Assembly (NCBI GenBank): GCA_023399465.1
Contig: JAEWPB010000043.1
Span: forward strand, 1 to 36,440
Origin: Pseudomonadota bacterium
GTDB lineage: Bacteria; Pseudomonadota; Alphaproteobacteria; Rhizobiales; Rhizobiaceae
Reading direction: 5' to 3'
Length of the DNA: 36,440 bases
Shown: piece after piece, positions 7,814 through 15,802 of the stretch
Layout of the letters: every line of letters begins with the position of its first letter
Numbering within the stretch: the first letter of the stretch is position 1
Notes under the pieces: model-generated
The model's input: only the letters and a program-made list of their open reading frames with translations
What the model was told of the DNA's origin: nothing
The model's database searches: none
Made by a program: the position numbers and the translations under genes

Positions 7814-8067
7814 GTTCTCAAGAGTTATGACCGAGACGGCGGAACAGGTCAAGTATCGCCGACTGTAATTTTGTGGCCGGAATCACACGTTTCATGGCCG
7901 CCCGTCACGCTGCCGTCACCGCAGGCAGAACCTTGATCCGAAATGCGCCCAAAATTGGCCGGCCATTGCCGGAGAGCCTTCAACTTCCCCCTGTCGCTTG
8001 TCGCGGTGTTTGCTAGTCTGCCGACATTTCCGACGCTGCCGCGTCGCCAGAATCAATGGAGCATTTC

Positions 8068-8435
8068 ATGACGTACCGCTTACCGCTCGCCCTTGCCGGC
8101 GCCCTGCTTTTCGCGACGCAGGCGCTTGCCGCCCCTGAAAACCGCTGCGGCTGGATCCAGAACCGACGCCCGGCAATCTGTGGCTCGACGATTCGCAAGG
8201 GAGCTGGCTGCTCAGCACCCAGGGCGGCGAGGACGAAGCGCTGGGAATGGAGAACATCTCCGACTTTTCCGAGCGCGAATTCGTTGCCACCAATGGCAAC
8301 TACGGCTACGCCTGCGCCTGCATGAAGGTCGAGACCGACAGCGCTGCCAAACGGATCGTCGCCGTCTATTCCTTCAAGCAGCTAGACCTCGCCAAGTGCG
8401 AGAAGGATGCCAGCCTGCCCTCGCCGACCCGATAG
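8068..8435 (+). pseudogene. DUF4087-like secreted protein, frameshifted
   Basis: The first frame gives a signal peptide (LPLALAGALLFATQALA) and the conserved start ENRCGWIQN. The reading then degenerates after base 8164. In another frame the text continues as a typical DUF4087 core: PTPGNLWLDDSQGSWLL, then GGEDEALGMENISDF, then GNYGYACACMKVETD and LDLAKCEKDASLP, ending at 8435. Restoring one base, for example a C in GAACCGACG, joins both halves into one protein of about 120 aa with the expected order. This is either a real single-base deletion or a sequencing error. The start at 8068 has GGAG six bases upstream. The family's function is unknown; members are small periplasmic proteins. Confidence 0.75.
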
Positions 8436-8545
8436 CCGACTGCGCGCGGTGCTTGTGAAAATCCTTTGACGGGCGCGGCGGTTTTGACGAGGCTGTGCTC
8501 GAGGCTTCGCGCGACGGAGCCTGGCAGTATCGACGGATCCGCATC

Positions 8546-8878
8546 ATGGACGACGAAAAGCCACAGCCGCCCCAGCTCAACAAAGTGCTGTCGCAACATA
8601 TCCTGCCGACCTCGGGCACGATGATCGGAGTCTGCGCGACACTGATCGGACTGGTGAAACTTGCGGAGGGGCGCCTTGGCCCGAGCCGTGTCGATGAAGT
8701 GACCTCGCTTGTCGCGCTCCTCTTTCTCGCCAGTTCGCTGTCATCCTATCTGTCGATGCGCTTCCACACACGCGAGTTGCTGCGCCGGAGACTGGAACTG
8801 GTGGCCGACAGGACCTTTCTCGCCGGCCTTTTCAGCATCGTCGCCATCAGCGTCTTTTTCGCCTACGAAATTATCTGA
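8546..8878 (+). CDS. small membrane protein of unknown function
   Basis: This is a 110-aa protein of no family I recognise. It has a short polar N-terminus (MDDEKPQPPQLNK) and three likely membrane segments: about 20-40 (TMIGVCATLIGLVKL), 55-72 (TSLVALLFLASSLSSYLSM) and 92-108 (FLAGLFSIVAISVFFAYEI). A basic, Arg-rich loop (HTRELLRRRLELVADR) lies between the last two. The ATG at 8546 is preferred over an upstream start because the extension looks non-coding, but the ribosome site is weak. It converges with the Lrp gene. Confidence 0.72.
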   Translation: MDDEKPQPPQLNKVLSQHILPTSGTMIGVCATLIGLVKLAEGRLGPSRVDEVTSLVALLFLASSLSSYLSMRFHTRELLRRRLELVADRTFLAGLFSIVAISVFFAYEII

Positions 8879-8887
8879 CTGCGGCAT

Positions 8888-9352
8888 TCACTCGGCGTAG
8901 GCGACCGGAACCGCCGTCCCGCTCTTCAGAACTTCCATCGAAATCGATGCGGAAACGTCGAAAAGCTCGACCCTCCTGACGATCCGCTTGTAGATCACGT
9001 CATAATGTTCCACCCGCGGCAGCACGATTTTCAGGATGTAGTCGTAGTTGCCGGTCAACCGGTGGGCCTCGACGATTTCGGGGATGTCGCTGATCGCCTT
9101 GCGAAAGATCTCGATCCAGTCGTCCGAGTGATGGGCGGTCTTGATCAACGCGTAAAGGGTGGTCGGAACCCCCATCTTCGCCCGGTCGAGCACGACGATA
9201 CGGCGGGCAATATAGCCATCCTCCTCCAGCCGCTGGATGCGCCTGGAACAGGCGGAAACCGAGAGCGCAACCCGTTCGGCGAGCTGGCTTACGGAGACCC
9301 CCGCATCGGCTTGCAGCAGATCGAGAATTTTGCGGTCGCGCTCATCCAGCAT
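8888..9352 (-). CDS. Lrp/AsnC family transcriptional regulator
   Basis: The 154-aa protein has the two-domain Lrp layout. A winged helix-turn-helix lies at about residues 2-60 (LDERDRKILDLLQADAGVS, then VSACSRRIQRLEEDGYI), and a RAM ligand-binding domain at about 65-150 has the typical GNYDYILKIVLPRVEHYD stretch. The start at 9352 is chosen because GGGGGAA lies six bases before it; an ATG five codons upstream is an alternative. The gene is divergent from the racemase-like gene at 9517, and the shared gap contains repeated GCGCAA/TTGCGC half-sites. Control of that gene, and autoregulation, is a reasonable inference. Confidence 0.92.
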   Translation of the reverse strand: MLDERDRKILDLLQADAGVSVSQLAERVALSVSACSRRIQRLEEDGYIARRIVVLDRAKMGVPTTLYALIKTAHHSDDWIEIFRKAISDIPEIVEAHRLTGNYDYILKIVLPRVEHYDVIYKRIVRRVELFDVSASISMEVLKSGTAVPVAYAE

Positions 9353-9379
9353 TCGTAATTCCCCCATAACCCCGTCAAA

Positions 9380-9429
9380 GCGCAATCAGTTTGCGCAGTT
9401 GCGGAAAAAGGCGCAACAAAAAAGCGCAA
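9380..9429. promoter_or_regulatory. cluster of GCGCAA/TTGCGC half-sites, candidate Lrp-type operator
   Basis: GCGCAA (9380-9385) and TTGCGC (9391-9396) form an inverted repeat with a 5-base spacer. TTGCGG (9399-9404), GCGCAA (9411-9416) and GCGCAA (9424-9429) follow. Five related half-sites within 50 bases between a divergent regulator and enzyme gene fit cooperative binding by an Lrp-like oligomer. Confidence 0.6.
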
Positions 9430-9457
9430 ACTCACGAAAACGGTGCAGACAATGCAA

Positions 9458-9475
9458 GCCTGCCGCGCGGCAGGC
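9458..9475. promoter_or_regulatory. 18-bp perfect palindrome before the racemase-like gene
   Basis: GCCTGCCGCGCGGCAGGC is a perfect palindrome 42 bases upstream of the ATG at 9517. It could be an operator or form a hairpin in the 5' leader. It does not match the nearby GCGCAA half-site pattern, so it may serve another protein. Confidence 0.45.
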
Positions 9476-9516
9476 GCGATATTTTCCTCTCAGTTCAATG
9501 TGAGGGGATCTGAAAA

Positions 9517-10236
9517 ATGCGCATCATCGGCCTGATCGGCGGCATGAGTTTCGAAAGTTCCGCGGTCTATTACCGCCTCGTCAACGAAGCGGTGCGCAAT
9601 CGTCTCGGCGGCCTCGCCTCCGCCGAAGTGCTGATGCACTCGGTCAATTTCGAGGAGATCGTCTCGCTGCAGAAGGCCGGTCGATGGGACGACGCCGCCC
9701 GTCGGCTCGGCGATGTCGCGGCCGGCCTTGAAGGCGCCGGCGCCGCCTGTGTGCTGATCTGCACCAACACCATGCATCTGGTCGCCGACGCGGTTGCCGA
9801 GCGCGTCTCGGTACCGCTCATCCACATCATCGATGAGACCGCCGCCGCCCTGAAGAAGGCCGGCTGTCACCGCCCGCTGCTTCTTGCCACCCGCTACACC
9901 ATGGAACACGGCTTCTATGCCGACCGCATGAAGGCCAATGGCGTCGAAGTGATGGTTCCCGATGCGGACGGGCGAACGATCGTCCATGACGTGATCTTCA
10001 ACGAGCTTTGCGCCGGGCATGTCCTGCCCGCATCGCGCCGGCGATTGCTCGAGTTGATCGAAAAGGCGCGCGCCGAAGGTGCCGACGGCGTCATCCTCGG
10101 CTGCACCGAGATCTGCCTGATCCTCGATCCCGACAAGCTGCCACTTCCGGGGTTTGACTCGACCGCCATTCACGCCGAAGCGGCGGTCGACTTCGCGCTG
10201 GCAGGCATGTGCACGCAGGAAATCAATGCCGCCTGA
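9517..10236 (+). CDS. aspartate/glutamate racemase family amino acid racemase
   Basis: The 239-aa protein has the symmetrical Asp/Glu racemase fold with its two catalytic cysteines: LICTNTMH in the first half and ILGCTEICL in the second. The start IGLIGGMSFESSAVYY and the HSVNFEEI segment are typical of the YgeA/aspartate racemase branch rather than of MurI. The reaction is PLP-independent racemisation of an amino acid; the substrate could be aspartate, glutamate or a wider set. GAGGGGA precedes the start. The divergent Lrp/AsnC gene is the likely regulator, which suggests induction by an amino acid. Confidence 0.9.
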   Translation: MRIIGLIGGMSFESSAVYYRLVNEAVRNRLGGLASAEVLMHSVNFEEIVSLQKAGRWDDAARRLGDVAAGLEGAGAACVLICTNTMHLVADAVAERVSVPLIHIIDETAAALKKAGCHRPLLLATRYTMEHGFYADRMKANGVEVMVPDADGRTIVHDVIFNELCAGHVLPASRRRLLELIEKARAEGADGVILGCTEICLILDPDKLPLPGFDSTAIHAEAAVDFALAGMCTQEINAA

Positions 10237-10252
10237 AACGTCCTGACCTCAG

Positions 10253-10272
10253 GCGTCACCGCCCGGTGACGC
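10253..10272. terminator. hairpin between convergent racemase and pdxJ genes
   Basis: GCGTCACC and GGTGACGC form a perfect 8-bp stem around GCCC, between two convergent stops. There is no T-run on either strand, so the efficiency is uncertain. Confidence 0.5.
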
Positions 10273-10296
10273 ACTCACCTTCAGCAGCGGATCAAC

Positions 10297-11049
10297 TCAA
10301 ACGGCCTCGCCGCAGGCACGGCGGAAGCGCCGCACCGTTTCGGCCATGCCGTATTCCAGGGCGTCGGCCGTCAGGCCGTGGCCGATCGAGACTTCCGCCA
10401 GATAGGGAATGCGGGCGCAGAGAGCGGGCAGATTGGCAACGGTGAGGTCATGGCCGGCATTGACGCCAAGCCCGAGGGCGTGCGCCGCATCCGCCGTGGC
10501 GCCAAGCGCCTCGAGGATGGGGACGGCCTTCTCCGGCGCATCGTAGCAGCCGCCATAAGGGCCGGTATAGAGCTCGATCCGGTCCGCGCCGGTCTCCCTG
10601 GCGACAGCCACCGCCTCGGCATCACCGTCGCCATCAGCAAACAGCGACACCCGCGTCCCGTGCGCCTTCAGCCGGGCAATGACGTCGGTGAGAAACGCCC
10701 GGTGCGCGCGAAAATCCCAGCCATGGTCGGAGGTCGACTGGGCCGGATCGTCGGGCACCAGCGTCACCTGATCGGGCTGCGCGCGGGCGCAGAGCTCGAG
10801 GAACTCGTCGGTCGGATAACCCTCGATGTTGAATTCCGCTTCAGGGAACTCGTCGTCGATCAGGGCGCGCAAAACAGGCAGGTCGGAGAAACGGATATGC
10901 CGCTGGTCCGGCCGCGGATGGACGGTCAACCCGTAGGCGCCGGCGGCAAGCGCGATCCGCCCCAGCCCTTCGACGCTCGGCCACGGCAGGTCGCGACGAT
11001 TGCGCAACATGGCCACGGCATTGAGATTGACGGAGAGTTTCGCAGGCAT
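10297..11049 (-). CDS. pdxJ: pyridoxine 5'-phosphate synthase
   Basis: The 250-aa protein condenses 1-deoxyxylulose 5-phosphate with 3-amino-2-oxopropyl phosphate in the last ring-forming step of the DXP-dependent vitamin B6 route. The diagnostic segments are LSVNLNAVAMLRNRR at the N-terminus, GLTVHPRPDQRHIR, FNIEGYPTDEFLEL, VTLVPDDPAQSTSDHGWD and LGVNAGHDLTVANLP, ending with VSIGHGLTADALEYGM. The length agrees with the family. The ribosome site before the ATG is weak (GGATGTG). It is a single gene here, divergent from the membrane protein at 11423. Confidence 0.97.
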   Translation of the reverse strand: MPAKLSVNLNAVAMLRNRRDLPWPSVEGLGRIALAAGAYGLTVHPRPDQRHIRFSDLPVLRALIDDEFPEAEFNIEGYPTDEFLELCARAQPDQVTLVPDDPAQSTSDHGWDFRAHRAFLTDVIARLKAHGTRVSLFADGDGDAEAVAVARETGADRIELYTGPYGGCYDAPEKAVPILEALGATADAAHALGLGVNAGHDLTVANLPALCARIPYLAEVSIGHGLTADALEYGMAETVRRFRRACGEAV

Positions 11050-11422
11050 TCGGTCACATCCATCGCTTGTTTTTCAGTCGGTTACCCATGAGCGTTCTAA
11101 GCCATCCGCTATCGTTTTGCCAACGAGATTACCGCATGGATCGATACAAATCTTTGATGGAATCTTTACTCCCGCCGGGCATGGCCACCCGAGACGCCCT
11201 ATTCCGGGACACTACCGCGCGCGCACAAAACTTGATAAAAGAAAAATTAATGTTCAACGCCGAACTTTCTTGCTATCTCACCGGGAAAGATGTGAAATCC
11301 ATGCATTCACAGATTTCTCCCTGCCAGGAATTCTGTGGCAACCTGCCGGCGCCCGCGACAGACCGGGGCGTGCGTCGGTCTTGCAATCCGGTTGTCCATG
11401 CGAGCTGCAGGACCAGGGGGAC
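11050..11422. other. 373-bp gap between divergent genes
   Basis: This gap should contain the promoters of pdxJ (minus) and of the gene at 11423 (plus). It has an A/T-rich stretch around 11230-11260 (TTGATAAAAGAAAAATTAA). Open frames cross it, but they lack family-like sequence and ribosome sites, and I do not call them genes. Confidence 0.4.
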
Positions 11423-12577
11423 ATGAAGCATTTCCATCATATCGACCACGATGTGATCCGGCAGAACCTCCAGAAGGTCCTGGACAGCAAGACCTTTGGT
11501 CGCTCGGGACGGCTGCGCACCTTTCTCGAATACGTCGTGAACAAGGAACAGGCCGGGCTTTCACACCAGCTCAAGGGCTATGCCATCGGCATCGATGTCT
11601 TTTCGCGCTCGGAAACCTTCGATCCCGGGGGAGACCCGCTGGTGCGCGTCCAGGCAGGCAAGCTGCGAAAGCTACTCGACCAGTACTATGCCAGCGAGGG
11701 AAAGAATGCCCCGATGCGCATCCTCATTCCCCGCGGGACCTATGTGCCGACATACGAATGGAAGGCGCCGATTGAACCCACGTTGCCGACAGCACTCGCA
11801 ACCTCGGAGGAAGCCCCTCCCCAGCCCGCAGCGCCGCCTGCGTCACGCCCGCGGAAGCGCTACCGGCTGCGCAGTTGCGCCATTGCCCTTACCGTCGCCA
11901 ACTTCGCCGCTTTCGGCATCCACGCGGCAACGCTGCTGGCCAGCCCGAACCCGCCGCAGATGGTCGAGGCGGCGCCTCCCGTGCCCGCCCATCCGCGCGA
12001 ACTATCCGCGCTCCCGCAACTCTTCATTCACGCCAACCTGCCTGAGGCATCGCGGCTGCATCCCCTGGCGGATGCGGTCAAAGCCGCTATCGAGCAGATG
12101 AACAGCGTCGAACTGACCTCGAGCCACGAGGCCAAGCGGGATGCGCCGCAACAGGACCCGCGACTGGATTTCATCGTTTCGGTGGCGGGCACCGGCACAC
12201 CGGAGCGGGTGGCCATGCTCCTGCACCACAAGCTGACTGGAAAGTTCGTGTTTGCCAGGACCTATGCCAGTCCGATGACGCCCACGGACTTCCTCTACCA
12301 GGCAAATTCCTTCGTCGAGGAGGCCCTGGCATTCAACGGCAAGCTCTATCAGTTTGCCAAGGCCGGAGAGTTCAGCAGCCCGCTGATGGATTGCCTGACG
12401 ATCACCACGCAGTATACGCGCGAAGGCACGCGCGCCTCCTTCCTGAGGGCGGTTGACTGCCAGAAGGGACTGACGACGGACGACAATCGCTTCGTCTTCA
12501 TCTCCAACCCGCGGAACTTGCGCGAACTTGCGCGCCGCAGCGACCTCGAACGAATGATGTCGGCTCCCGCTTCCTGA
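11423..12577 (+). CDS. one-helix membrane protein with cyclase-type N-terminal domain, function unknown
   Basis: The 384-aa protein has three parts. Residues 1-112 form a conserved cytoplasmic domain (HDVIRQNLQKVLDSKTFGRS, LRTFLEYVV, KGYAIGIDVFSRSETFDPGGD, VRVQAGKLRKLLDQYY, ILIPRGTYVPTYE). I recall this kind of domain at the N-terminus of rhizobial proteins annotated as adenylate cyclases or TolB-like regulators, where it resembles a winged-helix response domain. A Pro/Ala linker and a basic patch (RPRKRYRLR) lead into one membrane helix at about 151-173. The rest is probably periplasmic and matches nothing I know. The ATG at 11423 has GGGGG only two bases away, so the start is uncertain. Confidence 0.75.
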   Translation: MKHFHHIDHDVIRQNLQKVLDSKTFGRSGRLRTFLEYVVNKEQAGLSHQLKGYAIGIDVFSRSETFDPGGDPLVRVQAGKLRKLLDQYYASEGKNAPMRILIPRGTYVPTYEWKAPIEPTLPTALATSEEAPPQPAAPPASRPRKRYRLRSCAIALTVANFAAFGIHAATLLASPNPPQMVEAAPPVPAHPRELSALPQLFIHANLPEASRLHPLADAVKAAIEQMNSVELTSSHEAKRDAPQQDPRLDFIVSVAGTGTPERVAMLLHHKLTGKFVFARTYASPMTPTDFLYQANSFVEEALAFNGKLYQFAKAGEFSSPLMDCLTITTQYTREGTRASFLRAVDCQKGLTTDDNRFVFISNPRNLRELARRSDLERMMSAPAS

Positions 12578-12935
12578 GCATCGTCTTTGGCCGCAATCGT
12601 TTTTTAGCATGAGACAAACGGGGCAAGTGCCTCGTCCGATATGCTGTTGCCATGGATAGGCCGGCGTGCGGAATACCACCCATAGGTGCAACAACACTCT
12701 GCATTCCGCGGGGTCCGATCCTCCGTCCGGCGTCCCAGGCGCGCAGCATTCGCCTCTGCGCTGGCACCGAGCCGGCGCCGCCCGAAAATCCTGCGGGAGG
12801 CGCGGTTCCATTTCCGGCCACTTCGCACTAATATTGTCAATGAATCAGGCTTGATGGCCGGGGGTTGCGTAGCGTGGCGTGCGTGAGGGGTATGGGTGAG
12901 CGTATCTAACTGAACTCGTGGAGGGGGGAGATACA
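12578..12935. other. 358-bp gap before the MerR-LuxR gene
   Basis: A T-run (TTTTTT at about 12600) follows the upstream gene, but no convincing stem precedes it. No gene-like frame was found. The promoter of the gene at 12936 probably lies here. Confidence 0.4.
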
Positions 12936-13628
12936 ATGCCAAACGCTTCTAGCCGGCATCTCGAAGCCGACGATACAACCACAGGATCAAAGTCGCGCTA
13001 TCGCTATCTGCCGGCGACGACCCTGCCTCCCGATCTTCCATCGGGCCCGATTGCCATCGCCGATATGGCCAATGCCTTCGGCGTCACCCATCGCACGCTG
13101 CACTTCTACGAGGAAAAAGGCCTGCTGTCGGCGGGACGCATCGGTCTGATGCGGGTCTACAACCATCAGGCCGCGGTCCAAATGGCGATGGTCAACACCT
13201 GCCGCGAAGTCGGCATGCCGGTGGCCGTCATCCAGGAACTCATGGACAAACTGCACGAGGCCCATACCCAGGAGGAAGCGGACGAGATTTTCCGCGACGC
13301 GCTCCTGGTGCGCCGGCGCGAATTGATGGCTTCGCTTTCGACCGTTCGTCGCCAGATGCAGCAGATCAACGAACTGCTGGAACGGGATCACGGATACAGC
13401 GACGAAACCGCCGGCAACACCAGAGCCGACATCGAGCTTTCTCCGCTGGAAATGCAATGCCTCGAACGGATGGCCAAGGGCGACACCTCCTCCCGGCTTG
13501 CACGCACGCTCAACCTCACGCCCGGCGAACTGCAGACGCTGGAAAGCGAAATCATCCGCAAGTTCAACGCGAACAACCGCTTCCAGGCCGTGGCCAAGGC
13601 GGTGCTGCTCGGACTGGTGGAAACCTGA
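12936..13628 (+). CDS. MerR-type regulator with C-terminal LuxR/GerE-like helix-turn-helix
   Basis: The 230-aa protein has a MerR winged helix at about residues 38-105: IAIADMANAFGVTHRTLHFY, EEKGLLSAGR, then a Tyr in RVYNHQAA and the REVGMPVAVIQELM helix. A coiled-coil linker (LVRRRELMASLSTVRRQMQQ) follows. Residues 168-228 read LSPLEMQCLERMAKGDTSS, then LARTLNLTPGELQTLESEI, then IRKFNANNRFQAVAKAVLLG. These match the pattern of a LuxR/GerE DNA-binding domain. Two DNA-binding-type domains in one chain is unusual for MerR proteins, which normally end in an effector region. The start has GGGGGGAG six bases upstream. No metal-binding Cys pattern is seen. The target is unknown. Confidence 0.88.
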   Translation: MPNASSRHLEADDTTTGSKSRYRYLPATTLPPDLPSGPIAIADMANAFGVTHRTLHFYEEKGLLSAGRIGLMRVYNHQAAVQMAMVNTCREVGMPVAVIQELMDKLHEAHTQEEADEIFRDALLVRRRELMASLSTVRRQMQQINELLERDHGYSDETAGNTRADIELSPLEMQCLERMAKGDTSSRLARTLNLTPGELQTLESEIIRKFNANNRFQAVAKAVLLGLVET

Positions 13629-13694
13629 TACGGCACGACCGAAGCAGCCGGATGGCCGCGAATTATGCGCCAGCGGATCCGCGTGACGCTCCGT

Positions 13695-14822
13695 TTACCG
13701 CACGATCGTCAGTGTCTCGGCTGCGCGCGTGATCGCGGTATAAAGCCAGCGTTCCCGCGTATCGCGGAAGGCCCAGCTTTCGTCGAAAAGCACGACATTG
13801 TTCCACTGCGAACCCTGCGCCTTGTGAACCGTCAGCGCGTAACCGAAGTCGAATTCATCGTAACGCTTGCGCGTCGACCACGGAATTTCACCCTCGACAT
13901 CCTCGAAGGCCGCCTTCAGCAGCTTGATCTTGGCGGCGCCGCGATCCATGTCGTCGTCCTCGGGACGGATCATCAGGTTAATGCCCGGCTTCACCGTTTC
14001 CTTCGACGAACTCATGACCTGCCACAACGAGCCGTTGAGCAGCCCCTTGGCCGGATCGTTCCTGAGGCAGACGAGTTTGTCGCCCGATTGCGGGTACTCG
14101 GTCGTGAAGCCCTTGAGTTCGCGCAGGCGTTGATTGTAGCGCCGCCGGGTCCTGTTGGTGCCGACGAGCACCTGATCGGCCTCGAGCACCAGCGACTGGT
14201 TGACTTCCGCCTTCGAGATCACCTGCGCCGCGCCGTAGTCGCCGCGCATGATCTCGTTGCCTTCGCGCACCTGCATCGCAAGCTGGATGATCGGGTTATC
14301 GCGCGCCTGGCGATGGATATCGGTCAGGAGATAGTCCGGCTCCTGGTTGGTGAAGAAGCCGCCACCGGTCACCGGCGGCAACTGGCCGGGGTCGCCGAGC
14401 ACCAGGATCGGCGTGCCGAAGCTCATCAGGTCGCGGCCGAGCTGCTCGTCCACCATCGAACATTCGTCGATGATGATCAGCGCCGCCTTGGCGACCGGGC
14501 TCTGGCGATTGATCGAGAACATCGGCGCAATCGAGGTCTTGCCGGTTTCCTCGTCCTCGACCTCTTCCTCGCCGCGCGGACGATAGATCAGCGAGTGGAT
14601 TGTCTTGGCGTTGGCGGCGCCGCGCGAGCGAAGCACCTGCGCGGCCTTGCCGGTGAAGGCAGCAAACAGCACCTCACCGTCGACATGCTCGGCGAAATAG
14701 CGCGCAAGCGTCGTCTTGCCTGTGCCGGCATAGCCGAAGAGCCGGAATACGGGAGACCGGCCTTCCTTCAGCCAGCGCGAGACGGCCTTCAGGGCCTCAT
14801 CTTGTTGCGGAGCGAACTGCAT
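13695..14822 (-). CDS. RecD/Pif1-like ATP-dependent DNA helicase
   Basis: The 375-aa superfamily 1 helicase is smaller than RecD or RecD2. It begins FAPQQDEALKAVSRWL (Q-motif-like), then Walker A FGYAGTGKTTLAR at about residue 30. Motif Ia is FAAFTGKAAQVLR and the Walker B is LIIIDECSMVD. Motif III is VLGDPGQLPPV, and the C-terminal UvrD_C_2 motif is YALTVHKAQGSQW followed by YTAITRAAETLTIV. The start is set at 14822, where the conserved region begins. Upstream codons look non-coding. It probably acts in DNA repair or recombination; the partner is unknown. It converges with the MerR-LuxR gene. Confidence 0.9.
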   Translation of the reverse strand: MQFAPQQDEALKAVSRWLKEGRSPVFRLFGYAGTGKTTLARYFAEHVDGEVLFAAFTGKAAQVLRSRGAANAKTIHSLIYRPRGEEEVEDEETGKTSIAPMFSINRQSPVAKAALIIIDECSMVDEQLGRDLMSFGTPILVLGDPGQLPPVTGGGFFTNQEPDYLLTDIHRQARDNPIIQLAMQVREGNEIMRGDYGAAQVISKAEVNQSLVLEADQVLVGTNRTRRRYNQRLRELKGFTTEYPQSGDKLVCLRNDPAKGLLNGSLWQVMSSSKETVKPGINLMIRPEDDDMDRGAAKIKLLKAAFEDVEGEIPWSTRKRYDEFDFGYALTVHKAQGSQWNNVVLFDESWAFRDTRERWLYTAITRAAETLTIVR

Positions 14823-14962
14823 GGGCGGGACTTGGCAGGATTCGTGGCTGCGACGCAATGGGAAAAGTGCCCGGCCACGGAATAAAACGTGAACTGCAGC
14901 CGTCCTACATCGGCATTGTGGCGACAATCGAGCTACGTCCCAAGAGACAGGAGGAAGTTGCC

Positions 14963-15334
14963 ATGAAGACCGCTACCCTCGTACCGATCCTGCTGCTTGC
15001 CATGGTCATCCCGGCCGCGGGCCAACCGGCAAAGACCGTGGACACGGAGAAAGGCGCCGTTCTGGCCGGTTCCGACGGCATGACGCTCTACACCTACAAG
15101 AACGACAAGAAGGGCGAATCCGCGTGCTATGACGCCTGCGCCAAGAACTGGCCGCCCTTCCTGGCCGGCAGCAACGCCAAAGGCGAAGGGCCGTATACGC
15201 TGGTCAAACGCAAGGACGGCGCCATGCAGTGGGCCAGGAACGGCATGCCGCTCTACTATTTCGTCCAGGACAAGAAGTCGGGCGATGTCATGGGAGACGG
15301 AATGCGAGGCATGTGGCAGGCGGCACGCCCGTAG
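14963..15334 (+). CDS. secreted-repeat (COG4315/PF03640-type) periplasmic protein
   Basis: The 123-aa protein has a clear signal peptide (LVPILLLAMVIPAAG), then two related repeats with the pattern G-x-TLYTYKNDKKGESACYD and ALPLYYFVQDKKSGDVMG-like. The second reads NGMPLYYFVQDKKSGD. The segment CYDACAKNWPPFLAG is the hallmark of the family of secreted repeats of unknown function. There is no lipobox cysteine. AGGAGG lies upstream of the ATG at 14963. It is divergent from the helicase gene. Confidence 0.88.
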   Translation: MKTATLVPILLLAMVIPAAGQPAKTVDTEKGAVLAGSDGMTLYTYKNDKKGESACYDACAKNWPPFLAGSNAKGEGPYTLVKRKDGAMQWARNGMPLYYFVQDKKSGDVMGDGMRGMWQAARP

Positions 15335-15415
15335 GCATGTCCGCAAAACACACCGGGTAAGGCGCCTGGCCCGCATGCATGAGCGGTAACAGCTTCCCCG
15401 CACGTGCCGGGTGCG

Positions 15416-15802
15416 CTACGCCTGCGAATTCGATCGTACCGGATCGTTTTCGAGCCGGATCGGCTGGCCGTGCGGCGTCGCTTCCGCCGCCCTCTGCCAG
15501 CTCTGCTGCAGGGCGAGGATGTCCTCGGCATTGGCGACGCCGCGCTCGACGAGAATGCCGGAGAGTGCTGCCACCCACGCGTCGAAATAGTCGCCGCCGT
15601 CCTCGGCGCGGCCCGGCTTGTGCAATTCGGCGGACAGCGCCTGCGCCCATTCGCCCCAGCTGAAGAGCCCCTTCTGGTGAAGATGAACGGTCATGGCAAA
15701 GGCTTCCGCCGCCCAGGGCTCGGGAAATACCGGATCGCCTTCGGCCGACCTCGGCAGGCCCGGCGAGCTGGCCAGTTCGGAACGAAGGTCACAGGCGCTC
15801 AA
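15416..15802 (-). CDS. nitrile hydratase accessory (activator) protein
   Basis: The 128-aa product resembles the P14K/NhlE type accessory proteins, which are related to the N-terminal part of the beta subunit and deliver cobalt to the alpha subunit. The conserved block is DPVFPEPWAAEAFAMTVHLH, then KGLFSWGEWAQALSAEL and YFDAWVAALSGILVERG. The start is called as a TTG at 15802, giving MSACDLRSELA, because GGAGAG lies five bases before it; an ATG at 15820 is possible but lacks a ribosome site. It overlaps the beta gene by 14 bases and is third in the operon, the usual position for a cobalt-type cluster. Confidence 0.87.
   Translation of the reverse strand: MSACDLRSELASSPGLPRSAEGDPVFPEPWAAEAFAMTVHLHQKGLFSWGEWAQALSAELHKPGRAEDGGDYFDAWVAALSGILVERGVANAEDILALQQSWQRAAEATPHGQPIRLENDPVRSNSQA

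Noticed and set aside
11067..11426. 119-codon frame between pdxJ and the membrane-protein gene
   Set aside because: No ribosome site, irregular composition and no family resemblance; it ends inside the next gene start.
13665..14885. 406-codon frame opposite the helicase gene
   Set aside because: Antisense shadow of a clear helicase.
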